64,000 nucleotides of DNA from Agromyces mangrovi (GTDB lineage Bacteria; Actinomycetota; Actinomycetes; Actinomycetales; Microbacteriaceae), in contig NZ_AP027737.1 in the NCBI RefSeq assembly GCF_030296695.1, forward strand, positions 1,178,001 to 1,242,000. The letters run 5' to 3'. Shown one piece after another: positions 16,857 to 26,333 of this stretch. Position 1 is the stretch's first letter; each line of letters begins with the position of its first letter. The notes under the pieces were generated by a model. The model made no database searches, was not told the origin of the DNA, and saw only the letters and a list, made by a program, of their open reading frames with translations. Made by a program: the position numbers and the translations under genes.

Positions 16857-17693
16857 CTACGCGCCGCCGGTCTCGACCGGGCGGCCGGGAGTGTTCGACC
16901 ACTGGCTCCACGAGCCGGGGTAGAGGGCCGCGTCGAAGCCGGCGATCGCGAGGGCGGCGACGGCGTGCGCCGCGGTCACGCCCGACCCGCAGTACGCGGC
17001 GACGGGTCGCCCGTGCTCGACTCCCAGCGCGGCGTAGCGGTCGCGCAGCACGTCGGCGGGGAGGAACCGGCCGTCGGCGTCGAGGTTGCCGGCGGTGGGG
17101 GCGGATGCCGCGCCGGGGATGTGTCCCGCGACCGGATCGACCGGCTCGACCTCGCCGCGATAGCGGGCGGCGGCGCGCGCATCGAGGAGCACGCCGCTCC
17201 GCGGCATCCGCTCGGCCCCGTCGATGTCGACCACGGGCAGGTGCCCGTAGCGGGCGGTCGCGTCGCCGGGCGCAGGCTGCGCGTCGCCCGTCTCGAGCGG
17301 AAGCCCCGCCGACCGCCACGCCGCGAGCCCGCCGTCGAGCAGTCGCACGTCGGCGACGCCCGCGTGGCGCAGCAGCCACCAGGCGCGCGCGGCAGACTGG
17401 TTGCCGAGGTCGTCGTAGGCCACGACGGCGTCACCCGAGCGGATGCCCCAGCGACGCATCGACGCGGTGAACGCGGCCTCGTCGGGCAGCGGATGCCGGC
17501 CGTCGGCCGGCTCGTGGTCGGCGCGCGCGAGCTCGGTCTCGAGGTCGACGAACACCGCACCCGGCACGTGCCCGTTGCGGTACGCGGGCCGCCCGTCGGG
17601 CTCGGCGAGGCTCCAGCGCACGTCGAGCAGCACCGGCGGCGTCGGCCCGCCCAGCGCCTCGGCGAGCGCGTCCGCCGTGATCGTCACGTCCAT
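16857..17693 (-). CDS. Sulfurtransferase with two rhodanese domains
   Basis: The protein has 278 residues. The ATG at 17693 (MDVTITADALAEALGG) is preferred over an upstream in-frame ATG because GGGGGG directly precedes it. Two rhodanese modules are present. The N-terminal one has PVLLDVRWSL, GHVPGAVFVDLE and DAVVAYDDLGNQSAARAWWL and lacks the catalytic cysteine. The C-terminal one has GVLLDARAAARYRGEVEP, GHIPGAASAPT and the active loop YCGSGVTAAH with catalytic Cys. This matches thiosulfate or 3-mercaptopyruvate sulfurtransferases; the loop CGSGVT is nearest to the 3-mercaptopyruvate type. It is a single gene convergent with the toxin. Confidence 0.88.
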   Translation of the reverse strand: MDVTITADALAEALGGPTPPVLLDVRWSLAEPDGRPAYRNGHVPGAVFVDLETELARADHEPADGRHPLPDEAAFTASMRRWGIRSGDAVVAYDDLGNQSAARAWWLLRHAGVADVRLLDGGLAAWRSAGLPLETGDAQPAPGDATARYGHLPVVDIDGAERMPRSGVLLDARAAARYRGEVEPVDPVAGHIPGAASAPTAGNLDADGRFLPADVLRDRYAALGVEHGRPVAAYCGSGVTAAHAVAALAIAGFDAALYPGSWSQWSNTPGRPVETGGA

Positions 17694-17768
17694 CCCCCCA
17701 TGCTCGCACCCGCCCGTCCCGTGCACCCGGGCACGTGCCAGGCCGACCCCGGCACGTGCCGATCACAC

Positions 17769-17830
17769 CGGCCCGTCGAAATCACGCCGGCACGTGCTGC
17801 AACGCGTGCCGGCGCGATTTCGACGGGCCG
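17769..17830. repeat. 62-bp near-perfect palindrome upstream of the mrp operon
   Basis: The left half begins CGGCCCGTCGAAATC and continues CGCCGGCACG to a TGCA centre. The right half is its reverse complement with only three mismatches in 31 positions and no loop. The motif GGCACGTGC also recurs just upstream, around 17730 and 17750. It sits between the divergent sulfurtransferase start (17693) and mrpA start (17886). It is too long for a usual operator; it could be a cruciform, a very stable RNA hairpin or a REP-like repeat. Confidence 0.7.
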
Positions 17831-17885
17831 AACGCGAGGCGAGCGCCGGGTAGGCTGGTCATCCGCGAACGGTGGGGGAGGCCAG

Positions 17886-20800
17886 ATGCTCGTCAGCCTC
17901 GGGCTGTTCGCGCTCGTGGCGCTGTTGACCCCCTTCGCCACCCGGCTCCTCGGCCGCCGCGTCTTCCTGGTCATCGCCGTGCTCCCGGCAGCCGTCTTCG
18001 CCTGGCTGTGCGCGCAGCTGCCGCTGATCGTCGGCGGCAGCGAGGCGACCGGAACGTCCGGCGAGCTCGTCGAGCAGTTCCGCTGGATCCCCCGACTCGG
18101 CATCGAGCTCGGCTTCCGCCTCGACGCGCTCTCACTGCTGCTCGCGCTCGTCGTCACGGGCGTCGGCGCCCTCGTGCTGCTCTACTGCGCCTGGTACTTC
18201 CGCGACGACGAGCCGTCGCTCGGGCGCTTCGCATCGCTGCTGCTGCTCTTCGCAGGCGTGATGTTCGGCCTCGTCACCGCCGACGACGTGTTCGCGCTCT
18301 TCATCTTCTGGGAGGCGACGAGCGTGCTCTCGTACCTCCTCATCGGCCACTACACGGGCCGCCGCGAGAGTCGCGGTGCGGCGCTCCAGGCGCTCACGGT
18401 CACGACCTTCGGCGGGCTCGTCATGCTCGTCGGGCTCGTGCTGCTCGCCGTCGCGGGCGAGACGACGTCGCTCGCGACGCTGCTCGCCACGCCGGTCACG
18501 GGCGCCGCCGCCGAGTGGGGCATCGCACTCGTGCTGGTCGGCGCGATCTCGAAGAGCGCACTGGTGCCGTTCCACTTCTGGCTGCCGGCCGCGATGGCCG
18601 CCCCGACCCCGGTGAGCGCCTACCTGCACGCGGCCGCCATGGTGAAGGCGGGCGTCTACCTCGTGGCGCGCCTCGCGCCGGGGTACGCAGACCTCTCGGT
18701 GTGGCATCCGATCGTCATCGGACTCGGCGTGCTCACCATGCTGGTCGGCGGCTGGCGTGCGCTGCGGCAGTACGACCTGAAGCTGCTGCTCGCGTACGGC
18801 ACGGTCAGCCAGCTCGGCTTCATGATCGTGGTCGTCGGGTTCGGCACACGGGATGCGGCGCTGGCCGGCGTCGCGCTGCTGCTCGCGCACGCGCTGTTCA
18901 AGTCGACGCTGTTCCTCGTGGTGGGCATCGTCGACCACGCCGCCGGCACCCGCGACTGGCGCGAGCTGTCGGGGGTCGGCAGGCGGATGCCCGTGCTCGC
19001 GACGTTCGCCGGCCTCGCGGCCGCATCGATGGCCGGGCTCCCCCGCTCGTCGGGTTCGTGGCGAAGGAGGCCGTGTTCGAGGCGTTCCTCGAGGGCGTCT
19101 CGCACGGCGAGGCGTGGGCGTGGCTCGCGCTCGTCGGGGTGGTCGTCGGCTCGATCCTCACCGTCGCGTACACGGTGCGATTCTTCTGGGGCGCGTTCTG
19201 GCGCCGCGCCGAGACCGCTGACACGCCCCTGCACGACGAGGGCGCGGGCATCCTCGTCTCCCCCGTCGTGCTGTCGACGGCCGGCGTGGTCGCGGCGTTC
19301 ACGATCGCCGCGATCGAGCCGCTGCTCACCGCGTACGCCGACGAGTTGCCCGGCCCGCAGGAGTACCACCTCGCGCTCTGGCACGGGTTCGGTCCGCCGC
19401 TGGCGATCTCCGCACTGGTGTTCGGCGTCGGCGCGCTGCTCGTGTGGCTGCGCCGTCCGGTCGCCCGGTTCCAGGCCTCGACCCCGGAGTGGTTCGACGC
19501 GGCGCGCGAGTACCTCTCGATCGTGCGCAGCATCGACCGGTTCGCCGCGTCGCTCACCATGTTCATCCAGCGCCGCGGCCTGCCCGGGTACGTCGCGGTC
19601 ATCGTGCTCGTGCTCATCGCCGGCCTCGGCACCGGTCTGCTGCTGAACGGCGCCTGGCCCGACGAGGTGCGCGCGTGGGACTTCCCCGCGCAGCCGTTCA
19701 TCGCGGCCGTCATGGCCGTCGCCGCGATCGCCGCGGCCGTCGCGAGTCACCGGGTCACCGCGATCCTCCTCGTCGGGGTCACCGGGTACGGCCTCGTGAT
19801 GCTGTTCGGCATGTCGGGCGCGCCCGACCTCGCGCTCACCCAGGCGCTCGTGGAGTCGCTCACGCTCGTGGCGTTCGTGCTCGTGCTGCGCCGCCTGCCG
19901 AAGCAGATCGCGCAGCACAACCCGCCGGTGCGACGTCGCTTCCGCGCGATCATCGGCGTGCTCGCAGGCTTGGCGATGGGCGTCGTCGGCCTCGTCGCGC
20001 TCGGCGCGCGCATCCAGCCGTCGATCTCGGGCGGGCTGCCCGAGCTCGCGCTCGAGGCGCACGGCAAGAACATCGTGAACGTCATGCTCGTCGACATCCG
20101 CGCGTGGGACACGCTCGGCGAGATCTCCGTGCTCGTCGCCGTCGCGACCGGCGTCGCGAGCCTCATCTTCGTCAGCGGCCGCACGGGCGCCGCCCCTCGC
20201 CTCGACTCGTCGGCCGGGCGCCGCGAGCGCGTGCAGCCGATCGTCGAGCAGTCGAACGTGCGCGACGACCGCGCGACGAGCCGCCAGGCGTGGTTGCTCG
20301 CGGGCCGCACGCTCGGGCCGCGCAACCGCTCGATCCTGATCGAGGTGCTGGTGCGACTGCTCTTCCACCCCGCGATCATCGTGTCGATCTACCTGCTGTT
20401 CGCCGGCCACAACGCCCCCGGCGGCGGATTCGCGGGCGGGCTCCTCGCAGGCCTCGCGCTCGTCGCGCGCTACCTCGCGGCCGGCCGCTACGAGCTCGGC
20501 GAGGCGGTGCCGGTCGACGCGGGCAAGCTGCTCGGCTTCGGCCTGCTGCTCGCCGCGGGCACGGCCACCGCTCCGCTGCTGTTCGGCTCGACCGTGTTCG
20601 CCTCGAGCTGGTTCGAGTGGCACGTGCCCGTGCTCGGCGAGATCTCGTTCGGCACCTCGACGTTCTTCGACATCGGCGTCTACCTCGTCGTGGTCGCGCT
20701 GGTGCTCGACATCCTGCGCTCGCTGGGCGCCGAGGTCGACCGCCACCGCGAGGAGGGCATCGACACCGCCGACGGGAACGACCCGGATGACGGGACCGAC

Positions 20801-20887
20801 GGCGACGAGGCATCCGACGCCGCCGACGACACCGCCGCCACCGCACCCGTGGACGCCACGACGACCCCCGGGGAGGCCCGCCCGTGA
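17886..20887 (+). CDS. mrpA: Na+/H+ antiporter subunit A fused to subunit B (MrpA-MrpB), frameshifted in this sequence
   Basis: This is one protein of about 1001 residues from ATG 17886. The N-terminal two thirds is the MrpA/NuoL-type proton channel, with many helices, the conserved LFIFWEATSVLSYLLIGHY block and SKSALVPFHFWLPAAMAAPTPVSAYLHAA. The C-terminal part (from about 820) is an MrpB domain: SILIEVLVRLLFHPAIIVSI, LLFAGHNAPGGGFAGGLLAG and STFFDIGVYLVVVALVLDIL. Fusion of A and B is usual in actinobacteria. The frame breaks at the C5 run 19040-19044 (about residue 385); one extra C gives MAGLPPLVGFVAKEAVFEAF, exactly the family sequence. It starts a seven-subunit, six-gene operon. Confidence 0.9.
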
Positions 20888-21411
20888 CCGGCTCGCTCAC
20901 CCTCGTCGCGCTCGTCGCCGTCATGTTCGGCGCCGGCATCTACGTGATGCTCGAACGCAGCCTCACCCGCGTGCTCATCGGGTTCCTGCTCGTCGGCAAC
21001 GCCGTGAACCTGCTCATCTACGTCATGTCGGGCGCGCCCGGCCTCGCCCCCGTGCTGTACGACGGCGTCGACCCCGACGAGATCAGCGACCCGCTGCCGC
21101 AGGTGTTCATGCTCACCGCGATCGTGATCAACCTCGGCATCACCGCGTTCATGCTCGCGCTCATCTACCGGTCGTGGTGGCTCGCCCGGCTGGGCGACCG
21201 CGGCGACCTGGTCGACGACGACCGCGACGAGCGCGAGTCGGGCGAGGGCGCGGCAGACGTGGCGCGCAGCTCGCGGCTCGACGACACGGCCATCCTCGAG
21301 ATCCTCGACCAGAGCGACGAGGAGTACGAGGAGCGCGCCTCCGGGGCATCCGCTCGCTCCGACCGAACCGACCGGACCGACCGCACCGACCGGGGAGGTG
21401 GCCGCCGATGA
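20884..21411 (+). CDS. mrpC: Na+/H+ antiporter subunit C (MrpC)
   Basis: The protein has 175 residues from GTG 20884, overlapping mrpA by four bases. Residues 1-100 hold three membrane helices of the NuoK fold (LTLVALVAVMFGAGIYVML, GFLLVGNAVNLLIYV, MLTAIVINLGITAFMLALIY). A long hydrophilic C-terminal tail of about 75 residues follows, acidic and then ending in tandem DRT units (about 160-172). This tail is absent from typical MrpC of about 110-120 residues and should face the cytosol. MrpC forms part of the membrane arm of the antiporter. Confidence 0.9.
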   Translation: MTGSLTLVALVAVMFGAGIYVMLERSLTRVLIGFLLVGNAVNLLIYVMSGAPGLAPVLYDGVDPDEISDPLPQVFMLTAIVINLGITAFMLALIYRSWWLARLGDRGDLVDDDRDERESGEGAADVARSSRLDDTAILEILDQSDEEYEERASGASARSDRTDRTDRTDRGGGRR

Positions 21412-22988
21412 CCGCCCTCGTGCCCCTCGTCGTGCTGCTCCCTCTGCTGGGCGCGGCCGCCACGCTCGTGCTCGGCCGCAACCGACGCGTGCAGCTGTGG
21501 CTCAGCGTCGCCGTGCTCGCGGCGGTCGCGGTCATCGCGAGCGTGCTGCTGTTCGCGGTCGACGCGACCCGCGGCCTCGTCGTCTACATCGGCGACTGGG
21601 ATGCCCCCTTCGGCATCACCCTCGTCGTCGATCGCCTCTCGGCCATCCTGCTCGTGATCTCGGCGATCATGCTGCTCGGCGTGCTCGTGTACTCGGTGGG
21701 GCAGGGCGTCGCCGACCGCCACCGCGAGACGCCGGTGTCGATCTTCTACCCCACCTACCTGATCCTCGCGGCGGGCATCTGCAACGCGTTCATCGCGGGC
21801 GACCTGTTCAACCTGTACGTCGGGTTCGAGATCCTGCTGTCGGCCAGCTACGTGCTGCTGACGCTCGGCGGCACGGGCGAGCGCATCCGCGCGGGCGTCA
21901 CGTACATCGTGGTGAGCCTCGTCTCGTCGCTGTTCTTCCTCGGCGCGATCGCGCTCATCTACGGCGCGACCGGCACGGCGAACATCGCCCAGCTCTCGGT
22001 GCGCATCGCCGAGCTGCCGCAGGACGTCCAGCTGCTGCTGCACCTCGCGCTGATCACGGCGTTCGGCATCAAGGCGGCGGTGTTCCCGCTGTCGTTCTGG
22101 CTGCCCGACTCGTACCCGACCGCGCCCGCGCCGGTCACCGCGGTGTTCGCGGGCCTGCTCACCAAGGTCGGCGTCTACGCGCTCATCCGGTCGGAGATGA
22201 CGATCTTCGCCGAGAACGACCTGACCACCATGTATCTCGTGCTGGGCGGACTCACGATGCTCGTCGGCATCCTGGGCGCACTCGCGCAGGCCGACATCAA
22301 GCGTCTGCTGTCGTTCACGCTCGTCTCGCACATCGGGTACATGCTGTTCGGCATCGGCCTGGCCTCGGAGCTCGGCATCGCCGCGACGGTCTACTACGTC
22401 GTGCACCACATCACGGTGCAGACCGCGCTGTTCCTCACCACGGGGCTCATCGAGCGCGTCGGAGGCGCGACCTCGGTCAACCAGCTGTCGGGCCTGCTCG
22501 CCGCATCGCCGTTCGTCGCGATCCTGTTCTTCATCCCCGCGCTGAACCTCGGCGGCATCCCGCCGTTCTCGGGCTTCATCGGCAAGGTGGGCCTGTTCCT
22601 CGGCGGGGCCGAGGTCGCGGGCTCGGGCGAGGGGCCGGCGCCGTGGGTGATCTGGGCGGTCATCGGCGCCGGGGCGGCGACCTCGCTGCTCACGCTCTAC
22701 GCCCTCACCCGATTCTGGAACCTCGCGTTCTGGCGCGGCCGCGACGAGCTCGAGGGCTACGAGTCGTTCCTCGTCGAGTCGATGCAGGAGGCGCCCGAGG
22801 GCGCGACCGTCACCGAGACCCGCACCGCGCCCGTGCTGATGCTCGCGGCCACGGTCGGCCTGGTCGCGTTCAGCCTGCTGCTCACGGTGCTCGCGGGGCC
22901 GCTGTTCGACCTCAGCAGCCGGGCGGCGACGAACCTGCTCGACCCGGCCGTCTACGTGAACCTGGTCTTCCCCGGGGGCATCCGATGA
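21408..22988 (+). CDS. mrpD: Na+/H+ antiporter subunit D (MrpD)
   Basis: The protein has 526 residues from ATG 21408, overlapping mrpC by four bases. It is a NuoM/N-like proton channel with about 14 helices. Conserved parts include FNLYVGFEILLSASYVLLTL (the glutamate in the broken helix), GIKAAVFPLSFWLPDSYPTA (the key lysine and the loop), LAQADIKRLLSFTLVSHIGY and GGIPPFSGFIGKVGLFLGG. The sequence is intact here, unlike mrpA. It works with MrpA in sodium extrusion driven by the proton gradient, important for pH and salt tolerance. Confidence 0.93.
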   Translation: MTALVPLVVLLPLLGAAATLVLGRNRRVQLWLSVAVLAAVAVIASVLLFAVDATRGLVVYIGDWDAPFGITLVVDRLSAILLVISAIMLLGVLVYSVGQGVADRHRETPVSIFYPTYLILAAGICNAFIAGDLFNLYVGFEILLSASYVLLTLGGTGERIRAGVTYIVVSLVSSLFFLGAIALIYGATGTANIAQLSVRIAELPQDVQLLLHLALITAFGIKAAVFPLSFWLPDSYPTAPAPVTAVFAGLLTKVGVYALIRSEMTIFAENDLTTMYLVLGGLTMLVGILGALAQADIKRLLSFTLVSHIGYMLFGIGLASELGIAATVYYVVHHITVQTALFLTTGLIERVGGATSVNQLSGLLAASPFVAILFFIPALNLGGIPPFSGFIGKVGLFLGGAEVAGSGEGPAPWVIWAVIGAGAATSLLTLYALTRFWNLAFWRGRDELEGYESFLVESMQEAPEGATVTETRTAPVLMLAATVGLVAFSLLLTVLAGPLFDLSSRAATNLLDPAVYVNLVFPGGIR

Positions 22989-23695
22989 GCCCGGCTCGCG
23001 ACATCTCGCCCTGGCGCTCGCTCTGGCGGCAGCTGCCGCTGCTGGTGCTGCTCGTCGCACTCTGGCTGTTCCTCTGGGACGAGGTCACTGTGATGTCGGT
23101 CGTCACCGGCGTGCTGCTCGCGATCCTCGTCACCCGCGTGTTCTACCTGCCCCCGGTGCTGCTGTCGGGCCGGTTCAACCCGTGGCGGGGCCTGCTGCTC
23201 GGCCTGCGCATGATCGTCGACGTCGCGACCGCGTCGATCGAGGTGGCGTTCCGGGCCGTGAACCCGCGGTACACGCCGACGAACGCGATCATCGCCGTGC
23301 AACTGCACACCCACTCCGACCTCGTCATGACGCTCACCGCCGAGGCGATCACGGTCGTGCCGGGCACCGTCGTGGTCGACGTCGACCGCGAACGCGCCGT
23401 GCTGTACCTGCACGCGCTCGGCACGGTCACCGACGAGGACGTCGAGCGCACCAGGCGCCACGTGCTCGGCACCGAGGAGCGCATCGTGCTCGCCGTCGGC
23501 ACCCACGAGGAGGCCGAGTCGGTGCGCGCAGAGCGACGGGCCAGGCGGATGCAGCGGGGCGGCGGCGTGCACGGCGGCGCGCCCGACGGGCTGACCGGGC
23601 TGAGCTCCGACGAGGTGTCGGCCGGCGACATCCAGCGCCGCGACGGCGCGCACCGCGACGATCCGCGCGGCGACGGTGGGGAGGGCACCCGATGA
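22985..23695 (+). CDS. mrpE: Na+/H+ antiporter subunit E (MrpE)
   Basis: The protein has 236 residues from ATG 22985, overlapping mrpD by four bases. The first 170 residues are a standard MrpE: LPLLVLLVALWLFLWDEVT, LAILVTRVFYLPPV, a third hydrophobic segment, and the soluble part with ITVVPGTVVVDVDRERAVLY and LHALGTVTDEDVE. About 65 extra C-terminal residues are hydrophilic and rich in R, G and D, similar in style to the tail on MrpC. MrpE is required for assembly of the antiporter in other bacteria. Confidence 0.9.
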   Translation: MSPARDISPWRSLWRQLPLLVLLVALWLFLWDEVTVMSVVTGVLLAILVTRVFYLPPVLLSGRFNPWRGLLLGLRMIVDVATASIEVAFRAVNPRYTPTNAIIAVQLHTHSDLVMTLTAEAITVVPGTVVVDVDRERAVLYLHALGTVTDEDVERTRRHVLGTEERIVLAVGTHEEAESVRAERRARRMQRGGGVHGGAPDGLTGLSSDEVSAGDIQRRDGAHRDDPRGDGGEGTR

Positions 23696-23967
23696 GCCTC
23701 CTCACCCTGGTGGTCGTGGTCATCGCCGGCACCATGTTCGGCATCGGCGCGATCTGCGCGGTGTGGCGCATCATCCGCGGGCCGTCCATTCTCGACCGCG
23801 CGCTCGCGGCCGACGTGCTGCTCGCGATCTCGATGTGCGCCCTCGGCGCCGAGATGGCCGTGAACCAGCACACCGACACGCTCGTGGTGCTGCTCGTCCT
23901 GGCGATGTTCGCGGTGCTCGGTTCGATCGCCATCGCGCGGTTCATGGCCAAGGAGGACGACTCGTGA
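23692..23967 (+). CDS. mrpF: Na+/H+ antiporter subunit F (MrpF)
   Basis: The protein has 91 residues from ATG 23692, overlapping mrpE by four bases. There are three membrane helices: LLTLVVVVIAGTMFGIGAI, ALAADVLLAISMCALGAEM and TLVVLLVLAMFAVLGSIAI. The conserved loop WRIIRGPSILDRALAADVL contains the D residue typical of MrpF, proposed to lie near the sodium path. The length and motifs are normal. It is part of the overlapping operon mrpABCDEFG. Confidence 0.92.
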   Translation: MSLLTLVVVVIAGTMFGIGAICAVWRIIRGPSILDRALAADVLLAISMCALGAEMAVNQHTDTLVVLLVLAMFAVLGSIAIARFMAKEDDS

Positions 23968-24443
23968 GCGCCGCATCCGTCTCCCTGCTCGCCGCCGCGC
24001 CCGGCCTCGTGCCCGCGGAGGCCATGCCACTGCTGCCCGAGGACCTCTCGGTGCGCGACGTGCTCGCCGGCGTGCTGATCGTGCTCGGCGCGTTCCTGTC
24101 GATGGCCGCCGGCGTCGGCATCGTCCGCTTCCCCGACGTGCTCTCGCGCCTGCACGCGGGCACGAAGCCCCAGGTGCTGGGCCTCGTCGCGGTGCTCGCG
24201 GCGATCCTGCTCGAGGTGCCGAGCTGGGGCGTGCTCACCACCATCGTGCTCATCCTCACGTTCCAGCTGCTCACGCAGCCGATGACCGCGCACATGCTCG
24301 GCCGGGCCGCGTACCGCACCGACCACGTGCGCCGCGACCTGCTCATCGACGATGAGCTGGCCGACGACATCGCGCGGCGCGAGCGGGCGGCGTCGCGGCG
24401 GGGCCCGGAGCGCAGCGGTGCGTCCGACGCCGACGGGGAGTGA
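23964..24443 (+). CDS. mrpG: Na+/H+ antiporter subunit G (MrpG)
   Basis: The protein has 159 residues from GTG 23964, overlapping mrpF by four bases. It has three helices, with the family core DVLAGVLIVLGAFLSMAAGV, then GIVRFPDVLSRLHAGTKPQV, LGLVAVLAAILLEVPSWG and LTTIVLILTFQLLTQPMTAH. It carries an N-terminal extension of about 25 residues and a basic C-terminal tail. It is the last subunit gene of the operon; the convergent hydrolase gene ends ten bases after its stop, with no obvious terminator hairpin. Confidence 0.92.
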   Translation: MSAASVSLLAAAPGLVPAEAMPLLPEDLSVRDVLAGVLIVLGAFLSMAAGVGIVRFPDVLSRLHAGTKPQVLGLVAVLAAILLEVPSWGVLTTIVLILTFQLLTQPMTAHMLGRAAYRTDHVRRDLLIDDELADDIARRERAASRRGPERSGASDADGE

Positions 24444-24453
24444 CCTCCCTCGA

Positions 24454-26121
24454 TTACCGCATGTGCATGTAGAAGGTGGTCCAGTCGGTGTCGAGGAGCT
24501 CGCGGAATCGGGACCACGCGGCCGGATCTCCCGAGACGACCGTCGGTCCGTCCGGCTCGGCGAGCTGTGCGGACGTGGCCTCGATGACGACGTCGTTGCC
24601 GTCGCCGATGCCGTCCTGCACATGGAGGACTCGGTTGCGGACGCGCACCGTCACCTCCGCGCCGGAGTCCGCATCGCGGATGCCGATCGCGAGGTCCACA
24701 CCCTTCGCCCGGTCGGCGTCGAGCTGGTAGCGCCAGCCGCGCACCGTGTCGACGACGGACTTGTCGACCGACATCATCGCGCCGTAGGCGGCGAGCACCT
24801 GACCCGGATCCATGGCGCCCTCGAGCTCGAGCGCGCCGGTGAGGTACCACGAGCGTGCGATCGGGTTGAGCTCCTGGTAGCCCCTCGCGCGCAGGGCCGC
24901 CGCCTTGACGAGCCGCGCGTCCTCGTTGTCGGGGTCGGCGCGCAACGCGATCTGCGCGAGCTCGGCGGCCAGCTGGTGGTCGCCCGCAGCGTGGTCGGCC
25001 TTCGCGGCATCCAGCACCGCGTCGACGCCGCCCATGAGCTCTGCGAGGCGCTTGGCCTTGTGCGCGGGGGGCGACGGCAGCATGTCGGTCGAATCGCCGG
25101 TGAACCAGCTCACCCACCCGGTGAAGAACTCCGGCACGGAGGTGAACGGGGTGCCGTACATCGGCACCGTGTAGGGGGCGTCCCACAGCTCCTCGGGCAG
25201 GTCCTTCAGCGCGTGCTGCAGCTCGACCGGCGTGTAGCCCTTGTTGATGAGGCGCACGGACTGGTCCCACAGGTACTTGGTGGCGTCGACGTACTTGCCC
25301 ACGTGCTCGGCGATATCGTCCTTGCCCTGGATCGGGCGGATGTGGGAGCCGACCAGCCACTCCGGACGGATCTCGAGCACCGTGTTGAGCGCGCCGATGT
25401 AGTTGTCGGGGACGCGCGGCTTCGAGCCGCGGATGGTGTGCATGTTCGGGATGCCGGTGAAGAACTCGTCGGCGATCGCGATCATGTCGAACTCGGGCAG
25501 GTAGAGGCCGAACTCGCTGATCGCCTCGCCGCCGGTGTAGAACACGCGGACCTCGAGCCCGGCGATCTGCAGGGTGGCGTCGCCGGAGAGCATCTTCGTC
25601 GGCGGGATGAAGCCGGGCGCACCGCCGATCGGGAGCGTACCGATGCCGTGGTGGTGCCGGTCGTCGGGGCTGAGGAACGCGCCGCCGTAGTAGCCGGCGC
25701 CCATCGCCTGCCGCTGGAGGATCTCACCGAACTCGTCGGCCATCTCGGCGCGGAAGTTCTGCCAGGCGTACACGTCGACCTCGCCGGCCGCGACGGCGGC
25801 GGGGTCGACGATCGCAGACGCACCGTTGTAGTGGTCAGTGTGGTGGTGGGAGTAGAAGATCGCCTTCACCGGCTTGTCGGAGACCTTCGCGATCTCGGCG
25901 GCGATCACCTCACCCGCGTCGAGGTTCACTCCGGTGTCGTAGACGATGAGCCCGTCGGGCCCTTCGATGATCGTGCTGTTTCCCAGCAGGCCCGCGGGGC
26001 AGTACACCGTCCAGACCGGCAGCTCACCGCACCGGTACGTGCCCTGCTGCTCGACGGTCAGTCGGCGATGCTCCAGGAAGTAGTCCGGGAATGATCGTTC
26101 GACATCGTACGGATTCACCAT
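24454..26121 (-). CDS. Alkyl/aryl-sulfatase of the metallo-beta-lactamase fold (SdsA1/BDS1-like)
   Basis: The protein has 555 residues. The ATG at 26121 (MVNPYDVERS) is chosen because AGGGGG lies just upstream; an earlier ATG ten codons back is possible. The N-terminal metallo-beta-lactamase domain has the zinc motif SHHHTDH, IYDTGVNLDAGE and further histidines in HHHGIG and GSHIRPIQG. The middle region is the alkylsulfatase dimerisation domain (MGGVDAVLDAAK and following helices). The C-terminal region resembles an SCP2-like domain. Characterised relatives hydrolyse sulfate esters such as dodecyl sulfate. No signal peptide is visible, so it is probably cytosolic. The exact substrate is unknown. 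Confidence 0.82.
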   Translation of the reverse strand: MVNPYDVERSFPDYFLEHRRLTVEQQGTYRCGELPVWTVYCPAGLLGNSTIIEGPDGLIVYDTGVNLDAGEVIAAEIAKVSDKPVKAIFYSHHHTDHYNGASAIVDPAAVAAGEVDVYAWQNFRAEMADEFGEILQRQAMGAGYYGGAFLSPDDRHHHGIGTLPIGGAPGFIPPTKMLSGDATLQIAGLEVRVFYTGGEAISEFGLYLPEFDMIAIADEFFTGIPNMHTIRGSKPRVPDNYIGALNTVLEIRPEWLVGSHIRPIQGKDDIAEHVGKYVDATKYLWDQSVRLINKGYTPVELQHALKDLPEELWDAPYTVPMYGTPFTSVPEFFTGWVSWFTGDSTDMLPSPPAHKAKRLAELMGGVDAVLDAAKADHAAGDHQLAAELAQIALRADPDNEDARLVKAAALRARGYQELNPIARSWYLTGALELEGAMDPGQVLAAYGAMMSVDKSVVDTVRGWRYQLDADRAKGVDLAIGIRDADSGAEVTVRVRNRVLHVQDGIGDGNDVVIEATSAQLAEPDGPTVVSGDPAAWSRFRELLDTDWTTFYMHMR

Positions 26122-26333
26122 GCGTCCCCCTCGGACCGACTGCGACATCACGAACCTAGCCGTCGGCGGCGGCGCGACTCAATGGCTCGCCGGTGGCGTC
26201 GAGGTGAACGCGGACGAGTGCGGCACGGCGTCGCGGGCGGGCGGGCCGCCGCCCCAGGCTCCGACGGGCCCTGACACGCCACCCGAACGGCGGTACGGTG
26301 AACGTGTTCCACGCACCGGATGGGGGATCCGAG

